The notes: generated from the letters alone by a model not told the origin. 49,195 nt of DNA from Belliella calami (GCF_022549695.1 NZ_JAKZGS010000023.1:1-49195); one strand, 5' to 3'; counted from the stretch's first letter, positions 27,666-36,427 are shown. Made by a program: numbers and translations.

Positions 27666-28970
27666 TTAAATTACTTTGGTTTTACCAGGAACAGCAAAAG
27701 GATAAAATCCATCTGAATTGGGAAGGACTTTAGGATCAGCATCCCATGCTAATTTTTCAGGTTTCAAATCTATTTCGGAATTGATGGCATCTTCCCACAA
27801 AACAGTCTTACCTGAATAAGTAGCATATCGACCCATGATGGCTGTCATGGTACTTTTGGCTGCATTTTCTGCATCAGAGAATTTAAATTCGCCATTGAAT
27901 ATTGCCTCAAAAAGTACGTCATGCTCTTTCTGGTATGGATTTTTGTTTCCTCTACCATTGTGCTCATATATTTGGTTGCCATTTGCATCCCATAGCAATC
28001 CTTTATTCCCAGCACTTAGGTATGCTCTTCCTTTGGTCCCTTGAAAAGACTCATCGACCCTGTTGTGTGCACCTGGAAAATGTCTGCATTCCCCTAAAAT
28101 AACCGAACCATCCTCATAGGTATAAGTCACTGAATGATGATCAAAGATCTCCCCATGATCTTTTCCTGTCCTGATCATTCGACCTCCAGTCCCCTCTGCT
28201 TTTACCGGATATCCTCTTTTCACCCAATTCACAACATCGAGGTTATGGACATGTTGTTCTACAATATGGTCACCACAGAGCCAATTGAAATAATACCAGT
28301 TTCTCATTTGGTACTCCATTTCGGTTTGTCCCTCCTCTCTGGGTTTTACCCAAACTCCACCGTCATTCCAATACACTTGTCCCGAAACAATATCTCCTAT
28401 AGAACCATCATGGATTCTATTGACTGTTTGAATGTAATTATCCTGATACCTCCTCTGCAATCCTACTACAACATTAAGTTTTTTACTTTTTGCTTCTTCT
28501 GCTGCTTTTAGCACTTTTCTAATTCCCACGGCGTCAGTTGCCACAGGCTTTTCCATAAAAATCTGTTTGTTTTGGCTAACAGCTTCTTCGAAGTGGTCAG
28601 GGCGAAACCCTGGAGGTGCAGCAAGAATTACAACATCTGCTTCTTTGATAGCGCTTTTGTATGCATCAAAACCTACAAACTTTCTATCTTCTGGAACATC
28701 AACTTTGTCTTTTCCGAATTTATCCAAAATTGGCTTGAAACTTTGATCCAATCTATCTCTGAATGCATCAGCCATGGCTACAAGCTTGATGTTATATCCT
28801 GTTTCGAAAGCTTGGAAAACAGCACCTGTTCCCCTTCCACCGCATCCTATCAGGGCAATTTTGATGGTATCTGTTCCCGAGGCATATGCACCAGCAAATG
28901 AATAAGGATTTATCAATGCACCACCTGTCAGCAATGCAGATGTTTTGAGAAAATTTCTTCTTTGGTTCAT
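27666..28970 (-). CDS. Tat-exported Gfo/Idh/MocA-family oxidoreductase
   Basis: The 434-residue protein has a Tat signal (NQRRNFLKTSALLTGG), a Rossmann fold with GCGGRGTGAV near residue 42, the MocA family EKPVATD block near residue 143, and the C-terminal alpha/beta domain with HDVLFEAIFNGE. It differs from the GH109 protein in the window: the GH109-specific HATHGLGP and HGGMDF blocks are missing. It is likely a periplasmic NAD(P)-dependent sugar dehydrogenase with bound cofactor. With the TIM-barrel protein downstream it could form an oxidation/elimination pair acting on glycosides; this is inference. Confidence 0.85.
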   Translation of the reverse strand: MNQRRNFLKTSALLTGGALINPYSFAGAYASGTDTIKIALIGCGGRGTGAVFQAFETGYNIKLVAMADAFRDRLDQSFKPILDKFGKDKVDVPEDRKFVGFDAYKSAIKEADVVILAAPPGFRPDHFEEAVSQNKQIFMEKPVATDAVGIRKVLKAAEEAKSKKLNVVVGLQRRYQDNYIQTVNRIHDGSIGDIVSGQVYWNDGGVWVKPREEGQTEMEYQMRNWYYFNWLCGDHIVEQHVHNLDVVNWVKRGYPVKAEGTGGRMIRTGKDHGEIFDHHSVTYTYEDGSVILGECRHFPGAHNRVDESFQGTKGRAYLSAGNKGLLWDANGNQIYEHNGRGNKNPYQKEHDVLFEAIFNGEFKFSDAENAAKSTMTAIMGRYATYSGKTVLWEDAINSEIDLKPEKLAWDADPKVLPNSDGFYPFAVPGKTKVI

Positions 28971-28982
28971 GGTTTGGTTATT

Positions 28983-29960
28983 TTAGTAATCTAATATGGG
29001 TTGAGTATTATAATATTGTTCAATTTCTTCTTGTGAAGGAGTTTTCAATGGCCTCACCAACCTCAAACCTACAAATGGTGCTTCGGGAAACCACCATTTA
29101 CTCTTTGGGATCTGAGGATCAAGTTGTTTCCAAATGGGGTCTGACACGAATCTTTTAGCTACTCTCAATTCACCTTCAATACTTTCATAATGTCCACCCC
29201 TGAGTACTCTTGGGTATAGGTTTTCGGGATTTTTGACAGGATTTTTGAGAATTCCTTGAGCTATTTCGTAAGGCTCATATTGGTCATATGTCCATTCCAT
29301 TACATTGCCAATGATATCAAAAAGTCCCCATGGATTTGGATTCTTTTTTCCTACTTCATGAGTAGTACCACCACTATTATCTTCATACCAAGCATATGTA
29401 TCCAATAGTCCTCTATCATTTCCAAAAAAATACCTGTCACTTGTGCCAGCCCTTGCTGCATACTCCCACTCTGCTTCTGTAGGTAATCTGTAAAATATCC
29501 CTGTCTTCTTATATAACCAATGACAAAATTGAATTGCTCCATACTGGGTCATGCCTATAGCAGGTTTGTTCTCCTTGCCCATACCGAATGTCATATCCAA
29601 ATAAGGTGTACTTGGCCTGCTCAGACCATCTACATTTTTTGGCAATGGCTGGGTACTTATTGCTTTTTCATAATCTTTATCCAAAAACATTTCAAAGATA
29701 TCCCATGTCACCTCGTGCGTTCCCATCCAAAACGCATCAATTTCCACCTCCCTTACTGGCGATTCATCTTCATCATGTCCTTCTTCACTTTTTGAACTCC
29801 CCATCATGTAGCTGCCCTCTGGTATTGGTGTCATGCTAAATGAAACTGTAGTATTGGGAATGTTTTGTTGATAAGGTTCAAATTTTTCTGATTGCATTCT
29901 GAATGAAAAAGCCAATATCAAAATGGCAACAGAAAAAAGAATTGAATATGGTTTATTCAT
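28983..29960 (-). CDS. exported SUMF1/FGE-fold protein lacking the catalytic cysteines
   Basis: The 325-residue protein has an N-terminal signal segment (residues 5-22) and an FGE-sulfatase domain: GSYMMGSSKSEEGHDEDE, HEVTWDIFEMFL, RLPTEAEWEYAARAG and GNVMEWTYD. The active-site segment reads VLRGGHYESIEGELRVAKR, where true formylglycine-generating enzymes have a Cys-x4-Cys pair, and no sulfatase gene is nearby. It is therefore probably a non-catalytic or differently acting member of the fold, as many Bacteroidota lipoproteins are. It is first in the operon with the oxidoreductase, TIM-barrel and GH20 genes. Confidence 0.83.
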   Translation of the reverse strand: MNKPYSILFSVAILILAFSFRMQSEKFEPYQQNIPNTTVSFSMTPIPEGSYMMGSSKSEEGHDEDESPVREVEIDAFWMGTHEVTWDIFEMFLDKDYEKAISTQPLPKNVDGLSRPSTPYLDMTFGMGKENKPAIGMTQYGAIQFCHWLYKKTGIFYRLPTEAEWEYAARAGTSDRYFFGNDRGLLDTYAWYEDNSGGTTHEVGKKNPNPWGLFDIIGNVMEWTYDQYEPYEIAQGILKNPVKNPENLYPRVLRGGHYESIEGELRVAKRFVSDPIWKQLDPQIPKSKWWFPEAPFVGLRLVRPLKTPSQEEIEQYYNTQPILDY

Positions 29961-30566
29961 TTTTTAGGTTTTGGGAAATCGCTGTAGGAAAGATGATTTT
30001 TAAAATTCAAGAACTTAAATATAAAAAAAATTAACAAAGCATTAAATCATTTGAAAATTTATCGAAAGAGATTAGAAAGAAAAAGAAATTATTCTGTTTT
30101 TTTTATGTGTATTGTTCCTAATAACAACCTGTGAATGATTGTCATTTGCAAAAAAGAGGTGTTTTTGATTGAAGATACTCTTCAATTAAGATGTTGAGAC
30201 AATGGAATTTGAAGGGGTTTCGAATTTACGTTTACAGAAATTTTCCCGTCGCTTATCTAAATATTTTAAAGGCAAAACAACATTTTTACAAAACCTCAAA
30301 AGCCAACCTGGAAAAGTTTGGAAAACCCATTGATTAAGAAAAATTGCGAAACCATGGGTAAAGAAGCGAAAATACATGAAAAATTATATTTTTAAATTTA
30401 AAAACACATTATTTCATTAAAATATGCTTTTTATAAACACTATTATTCAATGTATTATAACATTTTTTGACTTTTTTTAAACATTTTTTGTAGCGTTTTG
30501 AGGAATGCTGTCGTATTGACTTCGTGAGCGTTCCACAAACATTATACAAACCAAACTAAAAGGATT
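29961..30566. other. 606-base gap with a leader hairpin
   Basis: There is no convincing gene; the only open frames are short and without family resemblance. Shortly before the lipoprotein ATG, GGAATGCT (about 30502) and AGCGTTCC (about 30527) can pair (one G-U), suggesting a structured leader for the downstream gene. Confidence 0.4.
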
Positions 30567-31064
30567 ATGAAGAATTTACTAAGAAAACTACCAACATTAT
30601 TAATCGCCGCATTTGTCGTAATGAGTTTCAGTAGCTGTAGTGATGATGAAAACCCATGTATAGATGAAAATCTTGTTTCGTTTAAATTAGTGGTAATTGA
30701 TGCTGAAGGCAACAATATTTTTGGAGAAGAAAGCGTATGGGACGCTGAGAATGTGTTGATCACATATTTGAACGAAGAGAATGAAGTAGAATCTGCAGAC
30801 ATTGAAGTGAAGCAAGATGCGGATGATGCAATTTATTTTGAATCAGCTGAGATTTCTGAACTAAGTCTTGATGGTGTTTTGGATTTTACGTTGGTTCTTG
30901 ACAATGATAATAGCATAGATTTCGAATTTATCGTTACTGAAGTAAGCGGAACTGATTGCCTAGCTTTTGAATATGTTGCAAATGATGTAGAAGGAGAAAG
31001 CTTAGAAACGACTGGTTCCAATCCGACCGTCTATATTTTAACTTTTGACGCAACTGAAGAATAA
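30567..31064 (+). CDS. small acidic lipoprotein of unknown function
   Basis: The 165-residue product has a lipoprotein signal ending FSSC (Cys24), followed by SDDENPC, the acidic surface-export context of Bacteroidota. The mature part is very acidic and consists of predicted beta strands; two further Cys (in NPCID and TDCLAF) could form a disulfide. I do not recognise the family. It has its own terminator and stands between the glycan locus and rlpA, with no evident link to either. Confidence 0.75.
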   Translation: MKNLLRKLPTLLIAAFVVMSFSSCSDDENPCIDENLVSFKLVVIDAEGNNIFGEESVWDAENVLITYLNEENEVESADIEVKQDADDAIYFESAEISELSLDGVLDFTLVLDNDNSIDFEFIVTEVSGTDCLAFEYVANDVEGESLETTGSNPTVYILTFDATEE

Positions 31065-31155
31065 TCAATCTGAATTTACTTTATCGATTATGGAAAGCTG
31101 CTCACTTAAAGTAAATTTAAATTGATACATTTCTGATGTTTCATCAAAAACAAAA

Positions 31156-31184
31156 AAGGGGCTCATATTGAAGCCTCTTTTTTT
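31156..31184 (+). terminator. Rho-independent terminator after the lipoprotein gene
   Basis: AGGGGCT and AGCCTCT pair (one G-U) around an eight-base loop, flanked by A and T runs. Confidence 0.7.
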
Positions 31185-31231
31185 GCTCGGCATTGTTCTT
31201 GTAAGGTTAAAAAAAACAAATAAAAAACACC

Positions 31232-31585
31232 ATGAGTCGATTTTTGATCAGTTGCTTTGTATTAGTCTTGACATTTTCATCTTGTAGCCAGAAGGCAACT
31301 CAATTAGGAAAAGCATCCTATTACAATGATAAGTATCATGGTAAAGCAACTTCGAGTGGTGAGAAATATAGGAAAAACAAATTGACCGCAGCGCATAAAA
31401 CACTGCCTTTTGGGACAAAAGTGAAAGTCATCAACCAAACAAATGGAAAGAAAGTTACAGTTAGGATCAATGACAGGGGGCCTTTTGTAAGTGGAAGAAT
31501 CATAGACCTTTCAAAAAGAGCTGCAAAGCAAATAGATTTGATAGATGCTGGCGTAGCAGATGTAAAAATCAAATACAAGAAATAA
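31232..31585 (+). CDS. rlpA: RlpA-family septal lytic transglycosylase-like lipoprotein
   Basis: The 117-residue protein has a lipobox ending at Cys18 (FSSC) and then a single double-psi beta-barrel: [35 protein letters not shown] and [18 protein letters not shown], with the catalytic-type Asp in NDRGPF. The SPOR domain of E. coli RlpA is absent, as usual in the short Bacteroidota form. It would cleave peptidoglycan glycan strands in the periplasm. The downstream helicase starts 27 bases later but has its own promoter-like box. Confidence 0.9.
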   Translation: MSRFLISCFVLVLTFSSCSQKATQLGKASYYNDKYHGKATSSGEKYRKNKLTAAHKTLPFGTKVKVINQTNGKKVTVRINDRGPFVSGRIIDLSKRAAKQIDLIDAGVADVKIKYKK

Positions 31586-31600
31586 TGTAGCTGGATTGCT

Positions 31601-31608
31601 TATCTTTG
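31601..31608 (+). promoter_or_regulatory. -7 box giving a leaderless or near-leaderless helicase mRNA
   Basis: TATCTTTG fits TAnnTTTG and ends four bases before the ATG at 31613, so transcription would start at or within a few bases of the start codon. Confidence 0.5.
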
Positions 31609-31612
31609 CCGT

Positions 31613-32935
31613 ATGACAAATCACACGGAAGCGACCCAGGAAATACTCAATCACCTTCAGATAAATGCCCTCAATGAAATGCAGTTGGATTTCATTGAGA
31701 GAGCAAAGCACCACGACAACCTTATGCTACTGGCTCCTACAGGATCCGGAAAGACTTTGGCATACCTATTTCCACTTTTAGAATTTCTGCAATCAGATCT
31801 TAGGGCAGTTCAGGCACTGATTGTCGTACCTTCTCGAGAATTGGCCATACAAATTGAGCAAGTTTTCAAAAGTATGAAAACTACTTTCAAAGTAAGCACT
31901 TGCTATGGTGGTCATTCCATGAAAATAGAGCAAAATAGCCTTGCTGAAGGACCTGCTTTAGTGATAGGAACTCCAGGCAGACTGAAAGATCATTTTGAAA
32001 GGGATTCATTTGACCCAAGTGCCATAAAAGTTGTGATTTTGGACGAGTTTGACAAATCCTTGCAACTTGGTTTTCATGATCAAATCAGAAATATCTTAAG
32101 GCCTATGGCTAGTACGCTTAAGTACTTTCTGACTTCAGCTACCAAAATGGACAGACTTCCTGAGTTTATCCCTTTCAGTGACCCTGAGACAGTCAATTAT
32201 TTACAAGATGAAGACGAATCGAAACTAGAACTAAAATTGGTAAATACGCCAAGCATTGAAAAAGCAGAAACATTGATGCGCTTGGTAGCAGAGTTCAACA
32301 ATGAGGCTTGCATTGTTTTTTGTAACCACAGAGATGCTGTAGATAGGATAAGCACATTGTTGACAGATTTTGATTTCCCCCATGGAATTTTGCATGGAGG
32401 AATGGAGCAAATTGACCGAGAAAAAAATCTTATTAAATTTAGATCTGGCGCACACAACTTGCTGATCGCGACAGATTTGGCTTCCAGAGGACTCGACATA
32501 CCAGAAATCAAGCATGTGGTACACTATCAGTTGCCTCCAAAAGTAGAAGCGTTTACCCACAGAAATGGCCGAACTGCAAGGATGCATGCAGAAGGTCAAG
32601 GATATTTGATTTTGGCAAATGACGAAATGCTTCCTGAGTATATTGACAAAGAAGTAGAAGAAATATATCCTTCACAAAATTTTGTCAGTCCAGAACTCCC
32701 GGATTTTGAGTGTTTGTACATCAGTGCCGGAAAAAAGGATAAAATAAGCAAAGGAGATATTGTAGGTCTTCTGACCAAAAAAGGTGGACTTGATGGTAAA
32801 GACATTGGAGTCATCAGCATTTTGGATTTCTCAGCTTATGTAGCTGTCAAAAGAGAATTGGCAGAGAAAGTCCTCAAAAAAGTCAACCAAGAGAAATTGA
32901 AAAAAATCAAAGTCAAAATTGCTATTGCAAACTAA
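31613..32935 (+). CDS. DEAD-box RNA helicase with DbpA-type RNA-binding domain
   Basis: The 440-residue protein has Walker A APTGSGKT (near residue 40), motif II as DEFD rather than DEAD, motif III SAT, the RGLDIP block and motif VI HRNGRTAR. The C-terminal 75 residues match the DbpA RNA-binding domain (KGDIVGLLTKKGGL, then GVISILDFSAYVAV), which in E. coli targets hairpin 92 of 23S rRNA, so a role in large-subunit assembly is likely. Its Q-motif region is short. A bidirectional terminator follows, shared with the convergent fumarylacetoacetase gene. Confidence 0.92.
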   Translation: MTNHTEATQEILNHLQINALNEMQLDFIERAKHHDNLMLLAPTGSGKTLAYLFPLLEFLQSDLRAVQALIVVPSRELAIQIEQVFKSMKTTFKVSTCYGGHSMKIEQNSLAEGPALVIGTPGRLKDHFERDSFDPSAIKVVILDEFDKSLQLGFHDQIRNILRPMASTLKYFLTSATKMDRLPEFIPFSDPETVNYLQDEDESKLELKLVNTPSIEKAETLMRLVAEFNNEACIVFCNHRDAVDRISTLLTDFDFPHGILHGGMEQIDREKNLIKFRSGAHNLLIATDLASRGLDIPEIKHVVHYQLPPKVEAFTHRNGRTARMHAEGQGYLILANDEMLPEYIDKEVEEIYPSQNFVSPELPDFECLYISAGKKDKISKGDIVGLLTKKGGLDGKDIGVISILDFSAYVAVKRELAEKVLKKVNQEKLKKIKVKIAIAN

Positions 32936-32942
32936 ATAAAAG

Positions 32943-32979
32943 CGCCCCAAAAAGATTACTTTTTGGGGCGATTTCTTTT
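32943..32979. terminator. bidirectional terminator between helicase and fahA
   Basis: CGCCCCAAAAAG and CTTTTTGGGGCG form a perfect 12-base stem with a four-base loop, followed by a T-rich stretch. It sits between convergent genes. Confidence 0.82.
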
Positions 32980-33002
32980 AAGTAAGCTTTAAATTTTCAA
33001 AA

Positions 33003-34274
33003 TCAATTGGCAGGTAGTACTTTGGCACTCACCTCACCAAAACCTACTCTCACTCCGTCTTTTTCACAGTACCCTCTCATGACAACAGTGTCACCATCCT
33101 CGATAAACTTCCGTTCTTCACCATCTTCCAACTGAACAGGTTTGGTTCCTTTCCAGGACAGCTCCAACATAGAACCATAGCTATCCTCTGTTGGCCCTGA
33201 AATAGTACCAGAAGCATACATATCTCCTACGTTGATATTGCATCCATTGACCGTGTGATGTGCAAGTTGCTGGGCAATGTTCCAATACATATATTTATAA
33301 TTGGAGCTACATACTTTATTTAGATTTTTACCTTCAGGCTGAATGAACGCCTCTAAAGTAATATCAAAAGCATGATCTTTTTCGCATTGCAAATACGGAA
33401 GTACTTCCTGATCTTGCTTGGGACCAGTCACTCTAACATACTCCAAAGCTTCCAAAGTTACTATCCAAGGAGAAATACTGGACGCGAAATTTTTCCCTAA
33501 AAATGGCCCTAAAGGAACATATTCCCAAGCTTGTATATCTCTAGCTGACCAATCATTGAACAAAACAAATCCGAAAATAAACTCTTCGGCATCTTCGGTT
33601 TTTACAGATTCACCCATTTTGGTTTGTCTTCCTGTAATGAAAGCGAGTTCCAATTCAAAATCCAATCTTCTGGTAGGTCCAAATTCAGGAACTTCCATAT
33701 TTGCGTCTTTAAATTGACCTTTTGGTCTTGTGATTGGAATCCCGGAGGGAACGATAGACGATGCTCTTCCATGGTAGCCCACTGGCAAATGTTTCCAATT
33801 TGGCAAAAGTGCATTTTCCGGATCCCTAAACATTGTCCCCACATTGGTGGCATGCTCAATACTGCTATAAAAATCCGTATAATCGCCAATCTTTACAGGA
33901 AGGTGCATGATCGCTTCCTTGCGATTGACCATTGCTTTGCCCCTACATTGATGCTCTTTCAAATTTTCATTTTCTTCATCCAAAAGATCCTGAACCCGCT
34001 CCCTCACCTTTCTGGTTACTTGCTTTCCAAGGGAAATAAAATCATTGAGTGCATCACGTAAGAAAATGTCATTAGGCAATTGGGTGATATCAGAGAAAAA
34101 ACCCTCATCGTGAAGTACCGAAAGATCTACGATTTTGTCGCCTATTGCTATACCTGCTCTTGCTGAAATTCTTTTGGTTTCAAATATTCCAAAGGGAAGA
34201 TTATAAATAGTGAAATCTGAATTTTTGGGCACTGTAACCCAGCTGACTTTGGGTTTAATATTCTGGTGATTCAT
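33003..34274 (-). CDS. fahA: fumarylacetoacetase
   Basis: The 423-residue enzyme hydrolyses fumarylacetoacetate to fumarate and acetoacetate, the last step of tyrosine degradation. It has the N-terminal FAA_N domain (NLPFGIFET, residues 24-32), the catalytic/metal region YTDFYSSIEHATNVG (His is the general base), VGYHGRASSIVPSG, the metal-binding DFELELAFI and ASGTISGPTEDSYGSMLELSW. Length is the full eukaryote-type form. No other tyrosine-degradation gene is adjacent, so it stands alone in this segment. Confidence 0.96.
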   Translation of the reverse strand: MNHQNIKPKVSWVTVPKNSDFTIYNLPFGIFETKRISARAGIAIGDKIVDLSVLHDEGFFSDITQLPNDIFLRDALNDFISLGKQVTRKVRERVQDLLDEENENLKEHQCRGKAMVNRKEAIMHLPVKIGDYTDFYSSIEHATNVGTMFRDPENALLPNWKHLPVGYHGRASSIVPSGIPITRPKGQFKDANMEVPEFGPTRRLDFELELAFITGRQTKMGESVKTEDAEEFIFGFVLFNDWSARDIQAWEYVPLGPFLGKNFASSISPWIVTLEALEYVRVTGPKQDQEVLPYLQCEKDHAFDITLEAFIQPEGKNLNKVCSSNYKYMYWNIAQQLAHHTVNGCNINVGDMYASGTISGPTEDSYGSMLELSWKGTKPVQLEDGEERKFIEDGDTVVMRGYCEKDGVRVGFGEVSAKVLPAN

Positions 34275-34408
34275 TATTAAAAATTTGTTTCTGTGGCAAA
34301 GTTAAGATTTAATATCACAAGTTAAAAAATGATTACAAAATTCATTGAAATAGTAAATTGATTAGAGTTCAAACAATAAAAACAAGTTTAAATCCAAACT
34401 ATTTCGAG

Positions 34409-34555
34409 TCATTTTTGTGGAGCTTTCTTTTTATTTCCTTGACATTTTTTAGAACAATATCTCACTTCATCCCAATTCTTTTCCCACTTTTTTCTCCAAG
34501 AAAATGGTCTATTACAAACGATACAAATTTTAGAAGGCAAGTTTTCTTTTTTCAC
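34409..34555 (-). CDS. DUF2256 zinc-ribbon microprotein
   Basis: A 48-residue protein starting at GTG 34555. It reads [19 protein letters not shown], then [18 protein letters not shown] and a basic tail, which is the DUF2256 pattern with CxxC and CxxxC zinc ligands. The GTG is chosen because no ATG lies in frame and the conserved N-terminus begins there; the frame stays open for 17 more codons upstream to a TAA. Function is unknown; members often sit near photolyase/cryptochrome genes, but none is seen here. Confidence 0.82.
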   Translation of the reverse strand: MKKENLPSKICIVCNRPFSWRKKWEKNWDEVRYCSKKCQGNKKKAPQK

Positions 34556-34642
34556 TAAAATCCAACTTACAAAATCTAGAAATTGTTTGTCATGGAAATA
34601 CGCTATTTCGCCAATAGCTGTTTAAAATTATAGGTGTGTCCA

Positions 34643-34771
34643 CAATATTGCACGTTGAATAGGAAGTAGCTTTGTAAGTTGTGGATACTCATCAGCAGGA
34701 AACAAAACCTCAATTCGTTCATCAAGCAATCTGTTGATTGGCTACATGCAAGAAAGCAGATAGTCATAAAA
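34643..34771 (+). repeat. dispersed intergenic repeat, copy 2
   Basis: AATATTGCACGTTGAAT (34644 on) and TTGGCTACATGCAAGAAAGC (34738 on) align, in the same order, with the copy at 9098-9210 read on its minus strand. The remaining DNA of the 34556-34873 gap has nothing recognised. Confidence 0.5.
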
Positions 34772-34873
34772 ATCATGTTTTCATTACAACTAGTACTATC
34801 GACTCTCGCCGATTATCCGCCGGATTTTATATGAAAATTCACCCATAGTTTTCATTGCGGGTAATCACATTGC

Positions 34874-35221
34874 TCACTTCAATTTTTCATTGTTTTGGTG
34901 TCTGTCTTTGTCTCTTATATTTTTCTTTTCAAAATTTTTCTCAAGCGCCTCTGTAAGATTCACTCCAGTTTGATTGGCGAGGCAAATCAAAACCCAAAGC
35001 ACATCTGCCATCTCATCAGCCAAATCCCCTCCTTTGTCTGATTCTTTATAAGATTGCTCACCATATTTTCTTGACATGATTCTAGCAAGCTCTCCTACTT
35101 CTTCCATCAGAATCGACATATTCGTCAATTCACCAAAATACCTGACTCCCACAGTTTTTATCCAATGATCTACATCCTTTTGGGCTTGTTCTATTGTGAT
35201 TTGCTTTGATTTCGAATCCAT
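34874..35221 (-). CDS. MazG-like nucleotide pyrophosphohydrolase
   Basis: The 115-residue all-alpha protein carries the MazG metal motifs EEVGELAR (about 42) and DEMADVLWVL (about 74), and probably hydrolyses a non-canonical or damaged NTP to NMP and pyrophosphate. It follows the D-aminoacyl-tRNA deacylase gene by 11 bases, a pairing that is common in Bacteroidota and suggests a shared quality-control operon. The C-terminus is basic and Asn-rich. The exact nucleotide cannot be told from sequence. Confidence 0.88.
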   Translation of the reverse strand: MDSKSKQITIEQAQKDVDHWIKTVGVRYFGELTNMSILMEEVGELARIMSRKYGEQSYKESDKGGDLADEMADVLWVLICLANQTGVNLTEALEKNFEKKNIRDKDRHQNNEKLK

Positions 35222-35232
35222 AAGCTTTCTAG

Positions 35233-35685
35233 TTATATTTTATTTTGGCTGTCAATAGTGATTGTCACAGGGCCGTCATTGATCAGTGACACTTTCATAT
35301 CAGCCCCAAAAACACCTGTCTGAATCGGCTTACCCAATTCTATTTGCAAAGCTTGTATGAACTTCTCATACATTGGAATAGCAAATTCCGCTTTTGATGC
35401 TTTGATGTATGAAGGTCGATTGCCTTTTTTGGTACTGGCATGCAAAGTGAACTGGGATATCAGAAGAATGTCTCCTCCAATGTCCAAAACACTCATGTTC
35501 ATCACTTCATTAGAATCTGGAAAAATCCTCAAATTGACAATTTTCTTCGAAAGCCAATCTATATCTTCTTGCTTGTCTGCATCTTCTACCCCTATTAGGA
35601 CAAGAAGTCCCTTCCCTATTTCTCCGCAAATTTTCCCCTCAACTTTTACAGAGGACTCTGTAACACGCTGTAAAACTGCCTTCAT
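35233..35685 (-). CDS. dtd: D-aminoacyl-tRNA deacylase
   Basis: The 150-residue enzyme hydrolyses D-aminoacyl-tRNA and Gly-tRNA(Ala), recycling mischarged tRNA. Family motifs are complete: SQFTLHAS near residue 78, NRPSY shortly after and the cross-subunit Gly-cisPro in NDGPVTI near residue 137. Length is standard. Spacing to the flanking genes is 5 and 11 bases, so it is the middle of a three-gene operon with a NAD(P)-binding protein upstream and the MazG-like protein downstream. Confidence 0.96.
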   Translation of the reverse strand: MKAVLQRVTESSVKVEGKICGEIGKGLLVLIGVEDADKQEDIDWLSKKIVNLRIFPDSNEVMNMSVLDIGGDILLISQFTLHASTKKGNRPSYIKASKAEFAIPMYEKFIQALQIELGKPIQTGVFGADMKVSLINDGPVTITIDSQNKI

Positions 35686-35690
35686 GACTT

Positions 35691-36407
35691 TTAAAAATTT
35701 TGCATTTCTTTTGATTGGATGACTTCTAACTTTATTTGTTTTGGTTCGTTAGCATGAAAAATCATGGCTCTAGCTACTTTATAATCATAAATAGGTCTGA
35801 TTTTGTTCAAAACCTTCATCCAAGAGAGGGGTTTAGATAATATTTTTGCTACTTCTTCACCAAGTCTGAATTCAGAACGAGAGCCCAATAATAAAGAGGG
35901 CTGAAAAATCCCCAGATAATCAAAATGAATTATCTTTAGATCTTCCTCAATATCACCTTTGACTTTATTGTAGTATATTTTTGATTGCGGGTCAGCAGAC
36001 ATGGCACTGACAAACAAAAACCGCTTTGCTCCCAACTCAAAAACCCATTTTGCGAAATTGAAAACAAAGTCATGATCAACCATGTAAAATTTCTCTTTTG
36101 ACCCAGCCGCTTTGATCGTTGTCCCTAGAGCACAATAAGCATGGACATCTACTTTTCTATCTTTTATACTTTGAATAGTGGGAAAAGTTATGCCACCCAA
36201 ATCAGCCTCTCTCAATTTGCTTTCCCAATCCAAATTGATAATTCCTTTAAAATCCACCTCTAACTGAATCAATTTCTCGTGTTTCAAAGCCAAAGTTCTT
36301 CTTCCAACCGAAATGACTGTATCATAAGTCGATCCTTTCAACAACTCGTGCAAAAGTTGCATTCCGATCAATCCCGAAGTTCCTGAAATTATCGCTATTT
36401 TTTTCAT
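35691..36407 (-). CDS. NAD(P)-binding Rossmann protein (HTATIP2-like)
   Basis: The 238-residue atypical/extended SDR has the cofactor loop SGTSGLIG near residue 9, YCALGTTIKAAGS near 92 (a block typical of oxidoreductase HTATIP2/TIP30-like proteins) and YYNKVKGDIE near residue 150 with the Tyr-x-x-x-Lys pair. The substrate is unknown. It is the first gene of the dtd operon, five bases upstream of dtd. Confidence 0.82.
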   Translation of the reverse strand: MKKIAIISGTSGLIGMQLLHELLKGSTYDTVISVGRRTLALKHEKLIQLEVDFKGIINLDWESKLREADLGGITFPTIQSIKDRKVDVHAYCALGTTIKAAGSKEKFYMVDHDFVFNFAKWVFELGAKRFLFVSAMSADPQSKIYYNKVKGDIEEDLKIIHFDYLGIFQPSLLLGSRSEFRLGEEVAKILSKPLSWMKVLNKIRPIYDYKVARAMIFHANEPKQIKLEVIQSKEMQNF

Positions 36408-36427
36408 TGTTTTCTGTTGTCTTTAAT

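Noticed and set aside
28983-29960. Functional sulfatase-maturing enzyme
   Set aside because: Both active-site cysteines are missing and no sulfatase is encoded in the window.
30186-30377. 63-codon minus-strand frame in the 606-base gap
   Set aside because: No recognisable family, no signal or promoter support.
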